Assembly (NCBI RefSeq): GCF_040655735.1
Contig: NZ_JBFAKK010000008.1
Location: 310,001 to 374,000, forward strand
DNA from: Phytomonospora sp040655735
GTDB taxonomy: Bacteria; Actinomycetota; Actinomycetes; Mycobacteriales; Micromonosporaceae
Direction of reading: 5' to 3'
Length of the DNA: 64,000 nucleotides
In this document: one piece after another, positions 8,373 through 16,493 of the stretch
How the letters are laid out: each line of letters begins with the position of its first letter
Numbering within the stretch: position 1 is the first letter of the stretch
Program-made: the position numbers and the translations under genes
Notes under the pieces: generated by a model
The model's database searches: none
What the model saw: the letters and a program-made list of their open reading frames with translations, nothing else
Told to the model about the DNA's origin: nothing

Positions 8373-9540
8373 GGAACTTCACGGCGCCCACAACTACCAC
8401 CCCTTGCCGGTGGTCCTCACCCACGGCGAGGGCGCCTGGGTCACCGACGTCTCCGGCCGCCGCCTTCTCGACCTGCTCGCCGGCTACTCGGCCCTCAACT
8501 TCGGCCACCGCCACCCGCGCCTGGTCGAGGCCGCCAAGCGCCAGCTCGACCGGCTCACCCTCACCAGCCGCGCCTTCCACTCCGACCAGCTCGGCGAGTT
8601 CTGCGCCGAGCTTGCCGCGCTGGCCGGCAAGGAGGCCGTGCTGCCGATGAACACCGGCGCCGAGGCGGTCGAGACGGGCGTCAAGCTCGCCCGCCGCTGG
8701 GGCTACCGGATCAAGGGCGTGCCCGCCGACACGGCCCGCGTGATCGTCTTCGACGGCAACTTCCACGGCCGCACGACCACGATCGTCAGCTTCTCCACCG
8801 ACCCGGTCGCCCGCGAGGACTACGGCCCCTACACGCCCGGCTTCGACGTCGTGAAGTACGGCGACCTCGACGCCCTGCGCGCGGCGGTCACGCCGGAGAC
8901 GGTCGCGGTCCTGCTGGAGCCCGTCCAGGGCGAGGCGGGAGTGGTCGTGCCGCCCGACGGCTGGCTGCGCGGGGTCCGGGAGCTGTGCGACGAGCACGGG
9001 ATGCTCATGGTCGCCGACGAGATCCAGTCCGGCCTCGCCCGCACCGGACGCACCTTCGCGTGCGACCACGAGGACGTCGTGCCCGACGTGTACCTGCTCG
9101 GCAAGGCGCTGGGCGGGGGGATCCTGCCGCTGTCGGCCGTCGTCGCCGACCGCGCGGTGATGGACGTGTTCACCCCCGGCAGCCACGGCTCGACCTTCGG
9201 GGGAAACCCCCTCGCGGCGGCGGTCGGGCGCGAGGTCGTCGCGATGCTCTCCACGGGCGAGTGGCAGGAGCGGGCGACCGAGCTCGGCGCCCACCTCGAC
9301 ACGGCCCTGCGCGGGCTGGGAAACCGGCACATCGCCGAGGTCCGCACGCGCGGCCCGTGGGCCGGGGTCACGCTGACCGCCGACGCGCCGGACGCGCGCG
9401 TGATCTGCGAGCGCATGGCCGCCTACGGGGTGCTGTGCAAAGAGGCTCACGGTGACACGTTGAGGCTGGCGCCACCACTGGTGGTCACTCCCGAGGAGCT
9501 CACATGGGCCGTGGACATGCTGGGCAAGGCTCTTGGGTAG
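8356..9540 (+). CDS. rocD: Ornithine--oxo-acid aminotransferase
   Basis: A 394-residue class III PLP aminotransferase that converts ornithine and 2-oxoglutarate to glutamate semialdehyde and glutamate, linking arginine and proline metabolism. The PLP lysine is K250 in LLGKALGGG. Also visible are MNTGAEAVETGVKLAR, the FDGNFHGRTTT motif, the cofactor aspartate in VADEIQSGLARTG and GSTFGGNPLA. AGGGGG lies before ATG 8356. It starts inside the last codons of tsaD (17-bp overlap), so the two genes are co-transcribed and probably translationally coupled. No other arginine-catabolism gene (rocF, arginase) is adjacent. Confidence 0.92.
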   Translation: MSITLEELHGAHNYHPLPVVLTHGEGAWVTDVSGRRLLDLLAGYSALNFGHRHPRLVEAAKRQLDRLTLTSRAFHSDQLGEFCAELAALAGKEAVLPMNTGAEAVETGVKLARRWGYRIKGVPADTARVIVFDGNFHGRTTTIVSFSTDPVAREDYGPYTPGFDVVKYGDLDALRAAVTPETVAVLLEPVQGEAGVVVPPDGWLRGVRELCDEHGMLMVADEIQSGLARTGRTFACDHEDVVPDVYLLGKALGGGILPLSAVVADRAVMDVFTPGSHGSTFGGNPLAAAVGREVVAMLSTGEWQERATELGAHLDTALRGLGNRHIAEVRTRGPWAGVTLTADAPDARVICERMAAYGVLCKEAHGDTLRLAPPLVVTPEELTWAVDMLGKALG

Positions 9541-9550
9541 TCAGTAGGGC

Positions 9551-10225
9551 ATGCGGACGGACTTTCACGAACGCGTCAACGCGATGATCACCGGGCTCGA
9601 CGACTGGGACGACACGGTCGTCGAGGCCCGCTCCGAGAAGTCCTGGGCGGGAGACCCGCCGGTCCTCGTCGAGTCCAAGCGCTCCTTCGCCGACGGCGTC
9701 GAGCCCTACTGGCTGGGCGCGCGGGAGGTCCAGGCGCGCTGGCGGAGCGCCGACCAGCGCCTCGGCGGCGAGTTCCGGATCCCCGACGTGCGGGCCTGCC
9801 TGGACGGCGGGCCGTTCTTGCACGACGACCCGATGCTGCCCGACGGGCAGGCCGAGACCATGGCGAGCATGCGGATCATCGAGGCGACAGAGTCGGGTCG
9901 GCTGACCGGGCTGCGCCATGAGACCGAGAACCGGCCGGAGCTGTGGTTCTACGACACGAACCATCACCGGCTGGACTCTCTGGAACTCGACTACTCCACA
10001 TACATGGAGATGCTGCTGCTGACCCGTGGCGTGTCGGGCTGGCAGTACCTGTTCGCCGACATCGACCTGAGCGCGCCGGAGTTCAACGGGGTCGTCGGGT
10101 GGCTCGACCGCGCCCTGGTCCTGCTGCCGCCGAGATTCCCCGATGAGCGCTGGCCCGAGCTGGAGCGCCGTCTCGACGCCCGCGCCGGGACCTCCCATGG
10201 TCGCGGGCACGGCCGCGCGAGGTGA
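9551..10225 (+). CDS. Uncharacterised protein, possibly SUKH-like
   Basis: A 224-residue soluble protein starting 11 bp after rocD. No motif identifies it with certainty. The pattern of a central hydrophobic strand, then an aromatic/acidic segment (DSLELDYSTYMEMLLLTRG, then GWQYLF) resembles the C-terminal part of SMI1/KNR4 proteins. The last 15 residues are rich in Gly, Arg and His and may be a disordered tail. Its closeness to rocD suggests the same transcript, though the sequence shows no link to ornithine metabolism. Confidence 0.6.
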   Translation: MRTDFHERVNAMITGLDDWDDTVVEARSEKSWAGDPPVLVESKRSFADGVEPYWLGAREVQARWRSADQRLGGEFRIPDVRACLDGGPFLHDDPMLPDGQAETMASMRIIEATESGRLTGLRHETENRPELWFYDTNHHRLDSLELDYSTYMEMLLLTRGVSGWQYLFADIDLSAPEFNGVVGWLDRALVLLPPRFPDERWPELERRLDARAGTSHGRGHGRAR

Positions 10226-10250
10226 GTGCGAACCCACCCCGCGTCCGCGG

Positions 10251-11054
10251 CTAGAAACGGTGGGCGTTCTCCTCGGCCCACTGGGCGAAGGTGCGCGGCG
10301 GCCGGCCCAGGACGCGCTGGAGCGTGCCGTCGGGGGTGTAGGCCTCCGGCGGCGGGTCGGCGTGCCAGCCGACGACATAGTCCGCGTCTGCCTGGGAGAC
10401 CCCCTGGTCGAGCAGCTTCTGGACGGCCTGTTCGTGGCTGGTCTCGACGTAGCGCAGCTCGCGGCCGAGGGCCTTCGACAGGATCGACACGCGTTCGGGC
10501 GCGGTCAGCGCCTCGTCCCCGTTGATGGTGTAGGCCTTCTCGTGGTGCCCCTCCTCGGTGAGCGCGACCGCCGCGACCTCGCCGATGTCGCCCTCGTGGA
10601 CGACGGCGCCGCGCACGTCGGGGAAGGGCGCGCGGACGACGCCCTCGGCCCTGATGTCCTCGCGCCAGTCGAGGGCGTTGGCCATGAACTCCTGCGGCTC
10701 TAGGCGCGTCCAGGTCACGCCGGACTCGGCGACGGCCTGCTCGGCGGGACCGACGTAGCCGCCCCACAGGATCGTGAAGCGCTCGACGCCCGCGGCGAGG
10801 GCCTTCTTCACGAACTCAGGCCCCGACTCGGCGACCCCGGAGGTCACCGTGATGTGCACGGCGGTGACGCCGTCGAAGACCGAGCCGAGCGTCGCGGGCT
10901 CGTTGTGGTTGCCGGCGACCACCTCGGCGCCCTCGGGAAGCTTTGCCTTCGCGGGGTCGCGGGTCAGTGCCCGCACTCGCGCACCCCGCTTGAGCAGATG
11001 GTCGACAACGTGGCGGCCGGTGTTGCCGGTGGCGCCGGTGACCAGGATGGTCAT
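10251..11054 (-). CDS. NmrA-like NAD(P)-binding reductase/epimerase
   Basis: A 267-residue atypical short-chain dehydrogenase, read from ATG 11054 after AGGAGA. The N-terminal Rossmann motif TGATGNTGRHVVDHLL is complete, followed by ALTRDP, typical of NmrA-like proteins and NADPH:quinone reductases of the QOR2 type. The SDR tyrosine/lysine pair is not obvious, so it may sense redox state or act as a reductase. It is divergent from the ArsR-SRPBCC gene, and its own promoter (TTGACC at 11105-11110 on the minus strand, -10 near 11081-11086) contains a CAAC-CGAA-GTTG dyad at 11092-11103. This suggests control by that ArsR protein. Confidence 0.85.
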   Translation of the reverse strand: MTILVTGATGNTGRHVVDHLLKRGARVRALTRDPAKAKLPEGAEVVAGNHNEPATLGSVFDGVTAVHITVTSGVAESGPEFVKKALAAGVERFTILWGGYVGPAEQAVAESGVTWTRLEPQEFMANALDWREDIRAEGVVRAPFPDVRGAVVHEGDIGEVAAVALTEEGHHEKAYTINGDEALTAPERVSILSKALGRELRYVETSHEQAVQKLLDQGVSQADADYVVGWHADPPPEAYTPDGTLQRVLGRPPRTFAQWAEENAHRF

Positions 11055-11130
11055 GATGGATCTCCTCTCGTCACGGCCGAAGCTAGGTCCCCAACCGAAG
11101 TTGAGGTCAACGGCGAGTGATGGGTGACAC

Positions 11131-11181
11131 TTGACGTGCAACCATTTGGCTGCCTATGCTGAAAAGGCAGCCGAATGGTTG
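11131..11181 (+). promoter_or_regulatory. ArsR-type operator and promoter of the SRPBCC fusion gene
   Basis: TTGACG at 11131 and TATGCT at 11155 (18-bp spacer) form a good promoter. A 16-bp inverted repeat with one mismatch overlays it: CAACCATTTGGCTGCC at 11139-11154 fills the spacer, and GGCAGCCGAATGGTTG at 11166-11181 covers the start of transcription. Each arm is itself an imperfect dyad of the CAACCA/TGGTTG type known for ArsR-family proteins with AHSA1 partners. A repressor bound here would block polymerase. Confidence 0.75.
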
Positions 11182-11205
11182 CCTGATTCCGCAGGGAAGC
11201 CGAAG

Positions 11206-12006
11206 ATGGACGCGGTATTCAAAGCTCTCGCCGACCCGACCCGCCGGGCGCTCCTGGACGGACTCAACCGGCGAAACGGCCAGACCCTGCGCGAGTTGTG
11301 CACTGAACTGGACATGACCCGGCAGGCCGTCACCAAGCACCTCGCGATCCTGGAGGACGCCGGCCTGGTCGTCACCTTCCGCAAGGGGCGCGAGAAGCTC
11401 CACCACCTCAACGCCGCCCCCGTCAACGACATCGCCGACCGCTGGATCAGCCGCTACGACCAAGGGCGGGCGCGTGCGCTCGCCGGCCTCAAGCAGGCAC
11501 TGGAGGGCAACGCCATGGGCGACACGAGCTTCGTCTACGTCACCTACATCAAGACCACCCCGGAGAAGCTGTACCGGGCCCTGACCGAGCCGGAGTTCAT
11601 CCGGCGGTACTTCGACGGCGCCGGGCCCGAGTCCGACTTCCAGGTCGGCTCGAAGGTGCTGTGGAAGATCGAGTCGGGCGGGCAGACCCACGACTGGGGC
11701 CAGCGGGTCCTTGAGGCCGAGCCGGGCAAGCGGCTGGTCTACACCTGGCACACCTACGAGCCGGAGATGGAGCAGTACTTCCCGCACCTCACCCACGAGG
11801 AGTTCGCCGCCCTGAAGGACGAGCAGGTCTCGAAGGTCAGCTTCGACATCGAGCCCTCCGGCGAGGGCGCCAAGCTCACGGTCGTCCACGACGGCTTCGC
11901 GCCGGGCGCCGAGATGCTCAAGGGCATCAGCCAGGGCTGGCCGGAGATCCTGTCCAACCTCAAGACGGTCCTGGAGACCGGGGAGCGGGCCGCCTTCACC
12001 TTGTGA
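11206..12006 (+). CDS. ArsR regulator fused to SRPBCC (AHSA1) domain
   Basis: A 266-residue fusion. Residues 1-95 are an ArsR winged helix (FKALADPTRRALLDGL, MTRQAVTKHLAILEDAGLV). Residues 105-260 are an SRPBCC/AHSA1 domain (VYVTYIKTTPEKLYRALTEP, WPEILSNLKTVLETG). In most actinomycetes the two are separate adjacent genes; here one reading frame joins them through the linker GNAMGDTSF. The metal-binding Cys residues of ArsR sensors are absent, so the ligand is probably an organic molecule held in the SRPBCC cavity. ATG 11206 follows AGGGAAG at 11193. Earlier in-frame codons lie upstream of the predicted transcription start. Confidence 0.88.
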   Translation: MDAVFKALADPTRRALLDGLNRRNGQTLRELCTELDMTRQAVTKHLAILEDAGLVVTFRKGREKLHHLNAAPVNDIADRWISRYDQGRARALAGLKQALEGNAMGDTSFVYVTYIKTTPEKLYRALTEPEFIRRYFDGAGPESDFQVGSKVLWKIESGGQTHDWGQRVLEAEPGKRLVYTWHTYEPEMEQYFPHLTHEEFAALKDEQVSKVSFDIEPSGEGAKLTVVHDGFAPGAEMLKGISQGWPEILSNLKTVLETGERAAFTL

Positions 12007-12037
12007 GAGGGGCGGTCGTTCCGGCGGGGCGGCCACG

Positions 12038-12073
12038 CGAAAATTAGACACCGTCCAATTTTCGGGCTAGTCT
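12038..12073 (+). promoter_or_regulatory. TetR operator over a leaderless promoter
   Basis: A 12-bp inverted repeat (CGAAAATTAGAC at 12038, ACC, GTCCAATTTTCG at 12053; one mismatched pair) includes the -35 TAGACA (12045). The -10 TAGTCT (12068) follows after 17 bp, and the predicted start of transcription lies on or next to ATG 12080. The dyad is therefore placed for autorepression by the TetR gene. Confidence 0.7.
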
Positions 12074-12079
12074 CGGCAC

Positions 12080-12646
12080 ATGACCCAGCGCGGGGAGGGC
12101 AAGAAGCGGGCGACGCGCCGCGCCATCCAGGAGGCGGCCGTCCGGCTCGCCGTCCAGCACGGCGTCGACGGCGTGTCAGTCGAGGCGATCAGCGCCGCCG
12201 CCGGCATCGCCCGCAGCACCTTCTTCACCCACTTCAAGTCCAAAGAGGACGCCCTCACCCCCGAGGCCCCCTGGAGCGCCGCCGAACTCGCCGAGGCCGT
12301 CGCCGCCCGGCCCTCGCGGGAGTCGGCGCCCGCCGCCGTCGCCGAAGTCCTCGCGGGAGCGGCCCGGCGCCTCGACGCGGACCCTGCGGCGAACCGCTCG
12401 TGGCCGGAGTTCTTCGCCCGCAACCCCGGCTTCGTCCCGCCGCACAACGCCGAACTCACCGAAGTCCTGGTCGAGGCCGTCACCCCCCGCGCCGGCGACC
12501 GCGACGAGGCCGAACTCGCCGTCGCCGTTGCCATGGCGGTCTTCTGGACAGTCCGGCGGCAGGCCGCGCGCGACGGCGCGGCGCTCGAACCCCGGCTGCG
12601 ACGGGCACTGGCCCGCCGCCTTCCGTCCACGAAGGAGAAGTCGTGA
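12080..12646 (+). CDS. TetR-family regulator
   Basis: A 188-residue regulator with the helix-turn-helix at residues 30-60 (VEAISAAAGIARSTFFTHFK). The C-terminal ligand domain is helical and not assignable to a subfamily. No Shine-Dalgarno precedes ATG 12080 and the -10 lies seven bases upstream, so translation is probably leaderless. It overlaps the downstream alpha/beta hydrolase by four bases (GTGA at 12643-12646), so both are in one autorepressed operon. The hydrolase substrate or product is likely related to the inducer. Confidence 0.9.
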   Translation: MTQRGEGKKRATRRAIQEAAVRLAVQHGVDGVSVEAISAAAGIARSTFFTHFKSKEDALTPEAPWSAAELAEAVAARPSRESAPAAVAEVLAGAARRLDADPAANRSWPEFFARNPGFVPPHNAELTEVLVEAVTPRAGDRDEAELAVAVAMAVFWTVRRQAARDGAALEPRLRRALARRLPSTKEKS

Positions 12647-13326
12647 GAGACTTCCTGCTCGTCCACGGTTCCTTCCACGGAAGCTGGTGCTGGGACGAAC
12701 TCATGCCGCACCTGGCCGCCGCGGGGCACACCGTCGAGGCGCCCGACCTCGACGGCGGACGCCGCGGGCCCGAGGAGCTGCTGCCCGCGCTGGAGGCCAT
12801 GGGCGGCCCGGTGATCCTGGTCGGGCACAGCTCCGGCGGCATGGCGATCTCGGCGCTGGCCCGCCTCCGTCCCCAGCTGGTCGGCGCCATGGTCTACGTC
12901 GCCGGCTTCATGCTCAGGGAGGGCGAGACGCCGCACCATCTCGGCGGGGATCGCGGCGGCCTCTTCGAAAGCGCGCTGGTCTTCGACCGCGAGGCCGGGA
13001 CCATGTCGATCCGCCCCGAACTCGCCGGCGAGTTGTTCTACCACGACTGCGATCCGGCCATCGCCGAGCGCGCGACCGCTCGGCTGGTCCCGGAGGTCCT
13101 GAAGCGCCCGGTCGCCACCGGTTCCGCCGCCGAGACGGCCGACGAGGGCCTGCGGCGCTTCTACGTCGAGTGCGCCGACGACCGCGCCCTCGACCCCGCC
13201 AAGCAGCGCCTGATGTACACCCGGGAGCCGCGCCCGGTACTGCACACCCTCGACAGTGGACACTCGCCGTTCCTTTCGCGGCCGGCCGAACTGGCGGCGA
13301 TCCTCGACGAGATCGCCGCGACCTAG
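12643..13326 (+). CDS. Alpha/beta hydrolase, esterase-like
   Basis: A 227-residue cytoplasmic hydrolase starting at GTG 12643 with GAAGGAG before it. The nucleophile serine lies in GHSSGG, the catalytic histidine in DSGHSPF near the C-terminus, and HGSFHGSWCW forms the oxyanion loop. This compact form, as in plant methyl-esterases and hydroxynitrile lyases and their bacterial homologues, acts on small esters. It is co-transcribed with the TetR regulator. Its TAG stop shares the palindrome CTAG with the stop of the convergent gene. Confidence 0.88.
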   Translation: MRDFLLVHGSFHGSWCWDELMPHLAAAGHTVEAPDLDGGRRGPEELLPALEAMGGPVILVGHSSGGMAISALARLRPQLVGAMVYVAGFMLREGETPHHLGGDRGGLFESALVFDREAGTMSIRPELAGELFYHDCDPAIAERATARLVPEVLKRPVATGSAAETADEGLRRFYVECADDRALDPAKQRLMYTREPRPVLHTLDSGHSPFLSRPAELAAILDEIAAT

Positions 13327-14882
13327 AACCTCCCGAACAGCCAGCCCGCCGCCGCGTCCTCGCCCCGGCAGGTCGCGCGGACGGCGTCGACGATCTCCTC
13401 GGCCGTCACGCGCCCGTCACCGTCGCCGTCGAGCTGCTGGGCCGCCCACTCGGCCTCGGCGGGCTCCAGCCGGCACGCGCTGAGCAGCGCGGTGAGCTCA
13501 TCGCGGTCGAGCACGCCGTCGCCGTCGGTGTCGACGAGGCCGATCACCGCCTTCGCCAGCGGTGAGACCGCGTCGGCGAAGCCCTTCCCCTCGGCCTCGC
13601 GGGCGATCCAGGCCGCGTACTCGGCCTTGCTCACCCCCGTGTCGCCGTCGGTGTCGGCGCCGCCCCTGATGGCCCGCCACAGTTTCCGGTAGCCCTGGCG
13701 CACCTCGCGGGCCGCCGGCGCGTCGGGAGCCTGCCCCAGGGCCTGTACGAGGCGCAGCCCGAAGGCCTCGTAGTCGTCGCGGCGCAAGACGCCGTCGCCG
13801 GTGCGGTCCATGAGATCGAAGCCGTCGCCCGGCGGGGGCGGCACCACCACGGCCGCCAGGTGCTCGCCGGCCCACGACAGCGCGCCGGGATGTCCGTCGG
13901 TGAGCATCCCGGCGTGGTCGGGGCCGTCGTAGTCGCGGTGGTGAACGGCGGTGTTGGTCTCGCGCAGCAGCGAAACGAAGTCGGCGGCGGCCAGGTAGGG
14001 GACCACGGCGTCGGTGCGGCTGGCCGAGACCAGCACGGGCCGGTCGAGGAAGCTGACCGGCACGCTGGCCGCCCGCAGGGTCGCCTCGACGATCGGGTCG
14101 GCGGCGATGCCGGTGATCCCGGCGTCGTCGTTGGTGACGCCCCGCACGGCGATGAACATGTCCCGCAAGGTGGCGTTGGCGGCCTGCCCGACGAGGCGCC
14201 GGCCGGTGGCGGTCAGCCCGATCGAGGCCGTGAAACCGGGGTGGGTCACCGACATCCCGGCCAGGATCAACGGCAGCAGCGGTGACAGCGGGCCCTCGCC
14301 GTCGGCGGTGGCGGTCGCGACGAGCCGGTTCAGCGACACCGCCGGAGCCAGCGCGACCGTCCCCTTGAAGGCGAGCTCGGGCGCGTAGGCGGTGGCGATG
14401 TGCGCGCAGTACAGGGCGGCGTGGCCGCCCTGGGAGAAGCCGACGGCGAGCCAGTCGCGGGCCAGTGAATGGCCGAGCTGGTGGGCGGCGCGGACGGCGT
14501 CGACGATGTCGTCGGCGACGGCCTCGCCGTTGAAGTAGGGGTGCGGGCCGGGCGTGGCGAGGCCCTCGTAGTCGGTGGCGGCGACGGCGTACCCGGCCGC
14601 GAGCCATTTCGCGACGTGGTCGCGCTCCAGGCGCGGCAGGCCCGAGCGGGAGGGCGCGGCGGAGTCGGACAGGCCGGTGGTGCCGTGCGCGAAGCCGATC
14701 ACGGGGAAACCGTGGTCGGGCTCGCCGCCGGCGGGAATGAACACCGAGCCGGTGACGAGCCGGCCGCCGCCGTGGTATCCCATGCCCTGGTAGGAGATGC
14801 GATGCGCGGCCGAGGCCCCGGTGGGCCACAGCCTCTGCGGTAGAGGTCGGGACTGGAGGAGGGTGCCGGGACGGCGGGGCAT
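13323..14882 (-). CDS. Alpha/beta hydrolase (lipase-like) fused to four EF-hands
   Basis: A 519-residue fusion. Residues 25-350 are an alpha/beta hydrolase of the secretory-lipase/prolyl-oligopeptidase type: GFAHGTTG oxyanion loop, nucleophile in VGFSQGGHAA, acid in RTDAVVPY, histidine in GPDHAGML. Residues 355-510 are a calerythrin-like domain with four Ca-binding loops: DRTGDGVLRRDD, DTDGDTGVSKAE, DTDGDGVLDRDE and DGDGDGRVTAEE. There is no clear signal peptide, so it is probably cytoplasmic, with calcium possibly switching the hydrolase. ATG 14882 follows CGGAG. A lone EF-hand protein of similar type lies at 60616. This architecture looks uncommon. Confidence 0.88.
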   Translation of the reverse strand: MPRRPGTLLQSRPLPQRLWPTGASAAHRISYQGMGYHGGGRLVTGSVFIPAGGEPDHGFPVIGFAHGTTGLSDSAAPSRSGLPRLERDHVAKWLAAGYAVAATDYEGLATPGPHPYFNGEAVADDIVDAVRAAHQLGHSLARDWLAVGFSQGGHAALYCAHIATAYAPELAFKGTVALAPAVSLNRLVATATADGEGPLSPLLPLILAGMSVTHPGFTASIGLTATGRRLVGQAANATLRDMFIAVRGVTNDDAGITGIAADPIVEATLRAASVPVSFLDRPVLVSASRTDAVVPYLAAADFVSLLRETNTAVHHRDYDGPDHAGMLTDGHPGALSWAGEHLAAVVVPPPPGDGFDLMDRTGDGVLRRDDYEAFGLRLVQALGQAPDAPAAREVRQGYRKLWRAIRGGADTDGDTGVSKAEYAAWIAREAEGKGFADAVSPLAKAVIGLVDTDGDGVLDRDELTALLSACRLEPAEAEWAAQQLDGDGDGRVTAEEIVDAVRATCRGEDAAAGWLFGRF

Positions 14883-14981
14883 GCGGGCTCCGATGATCGG
14901 GCGAAGATTACCCGAAACATCCTAAATAGTGCCGTATGCGGGCATGTGCGGAGGGCGACGCGAAAGGAATGGCGCCGATCG

Positions 14982-14990
14982 GTCCACAGT
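14982..14990. repeat. One copy of a recurring 9-mer, GTCCACAGT
   Basis: GTCCACAGT, or its complement ACTGTGGAC, occurs at 14982, 23746, 41947 and 47892, with close variants at 15895 (TCCACAGTGGA) and 13254. The word is AT-richer than the background. In the genes it uses codons uncommon elsewhere in the window (ACT, AGT, GGA, GTA). Confidence 0.35.
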
Positions 14991-15005
14991 GGTTGAATCC
15001 CGGCG

Positions 15006-16493
15006 GTGTTCATGATGCAGTTCCTGCGCGAGTTCGGTTCCTGGTACTGGGACGGCGAGCTCGACGAGGTCGAGGCCACCGCGTTCGAGGCGACCGGCGA
15101 GGCCAGGACCCCCGAGGAGTTCCGGCGCCTGCACCTGATCCTGCTGCGCAGCGGCAATCCGGCCGCGCGCGGCATCGCGCTCGACTTCTACGACCGGGCG
15201 GCCGCCACCTCCCGCTTCGGTGAGGCCAACCCCTTCGAACCGCACCTCGACGAGATCCTGGAAGTGGCCAGGGAACTGCTGCGCCGGCCGCCGGTCGCGA
15301 GCGCGAAGACGCCCGGCGCCAGCCACGCCTCGGCGCTGCTGGCGCTCAAGAACGACGCCGACGAGCAGGACGCGCCGCTGGTCGCCGACGTGCTGGAGCA
15401 CTCGCCCGAGGGCGCGCTGCTGGACAACGCGCTGACCACGGCGGGCACCGTGCTCGCCCGCTCCGGCGAGCCCGACGCGCGGCTGGTCGGGCTGCTCCGG
15501 GCGATCGCGACCGACGCCGAGGCCGACGTCCACGACCGCACGGAGGCCGTGCGGGCGCTGGAGGAGGTCGAGGATCCCGCTCTCACCGAGCTGTTCGCGG
15601 CCTTGGCCGAGGGCGAAGGCGAGCAGGCCGTCCGCGACCAGGCGGCCCTGGCGCTGCTCGGCCACCGTCGCTTCTACGAGCATCGCGAACTGCTGGAACG
15701 GCTCGAACGCCAGGCGCCGGCGGAGGGGCGGGCCTGGCCCGAGACGCTCATCCGCGAGGCCTTCGCGGCCGGCGAGCACAGCCTCTACTGGACCGGTGAC
15801 GAGCCCCGGCTCGACGCCGGACTCGCCGCGGCGCTGGACGAGATGCGCGCCCCGACCGGCGAAGCGGCGCACGTCGCGGCCTGCCGGGCGATGCTCCACA
15901 GTGGAGTACCCGCGGCGGTCGGCATCGCCCTCGACCACTTCCACATGGACGAGGGCCTCGGCCGCTTCGGCATCGACGTCGAGGAGTACGCCGAAGAGAC
16001 CCGCGCCGCCGCCCGTGCCCTCCTCGACGGCGAGACCGAGGAGCGGGCACGGATCTCCGCCCTGAGACTGCTGGAGGAGCTGGCCGAGCCGGCCGACACC
16101 GACCTCGCCGTCCGCGTCCTGCGCGCCCGCGACATCACACCGCCGGTCCGCGAACGCGCGGCCCGCCTCGCGGGCGAACTCCTTGAAGGCGCCGAGCTCG
16201 CCGCGCCGGATCTGCTCGCCGCCTTGGAGGAGCTGATCGCCGACGAGTCCGTCGAGATCCAGGGCCGCCGCCTCGCGGTCATCGCGCTGTTCGGAAGTGC
16301 CGACCCGGCCGCCACCGAGCTGCTGCTGCGCGCGGCCGCCTCGTCCGAAGTGGACATCCAGGTCGAGGCCGCGATCGGGCTGAACAAGGAGAGGCAGGGC
16401 GGACGGCACCTCGAACTGCTCCGCGAGCTGACCGCCTCCTGGCCCACGGACGACCCGCCGGATCGGGCGTGGCTGGTGAATCTGCCGGACTAG
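15006..16493 (+). CDS. HEAT-repeat-like helical protein
   Basis: A protein of about 495 residues made almost wholly of amphipathic helices in pairs (for example DRTEAVRALEEVEDPALTEL, VRDQAALALLGHR and IQVEAAIGLNKERQGG), the signature of HEAT/armadillo-type solenoids that serve as binding scaffolds. No enzyme motif, signal peptide or membrane helix is seen. The start is uncertain: GTG 15006, ATG 15012 and ATG 15015 are all in frame and none has a good ribosome site. The partner is unknown. Its TAG stop shares CTAG with the convergent TetR gene. Confidence 0.75.
   Translation: MFMMQFLREFGSWYWDGELDEVEATAFEATGEARTPEEFRRLHLILLRSGNPAARGIALDFYDRAAATSRFGEANPFEPHLDEILEVARELLRRPPVASAKTPGASHASALLALKNDADEQDAPLVADVLEHSPEGALLDNALTTAGTVLARSGEPDARLVGLLRAIATDAEADVHDRTEAVRALEEVEDPALTELFAALAEGEGEQAVRDQAALALLGHRRFYEHRELLERLERQAPAEGRAWPETLIREAFAAGEHSLYWTGDEPRLDAGLAAALDEMRAPTGEAAHVAACRAMLHSGVPAAVGIALDHFHMDEGLGRFGIDVEEYAEETRAAARALLDGETEERARISALRLLEELAEPADTDLAVRVLRARDITPPVRERAARLAGELLEGAELAAPDLLAALEELIADESVEIQGRRLAVIALFGSADPAATELLLRAAASSEVDIQVEAAIGLNKERQGGRHLELLRELTASWPTDDPPDRAWLVNLPD

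Noticed and set aside
11131..11205. Upstream start for the ArsR-SRPBCC gene
   Set aside because: The segment is the promoter and operator; the ATG 11206 start has AGGGAAG and matches ArsR N-termini.
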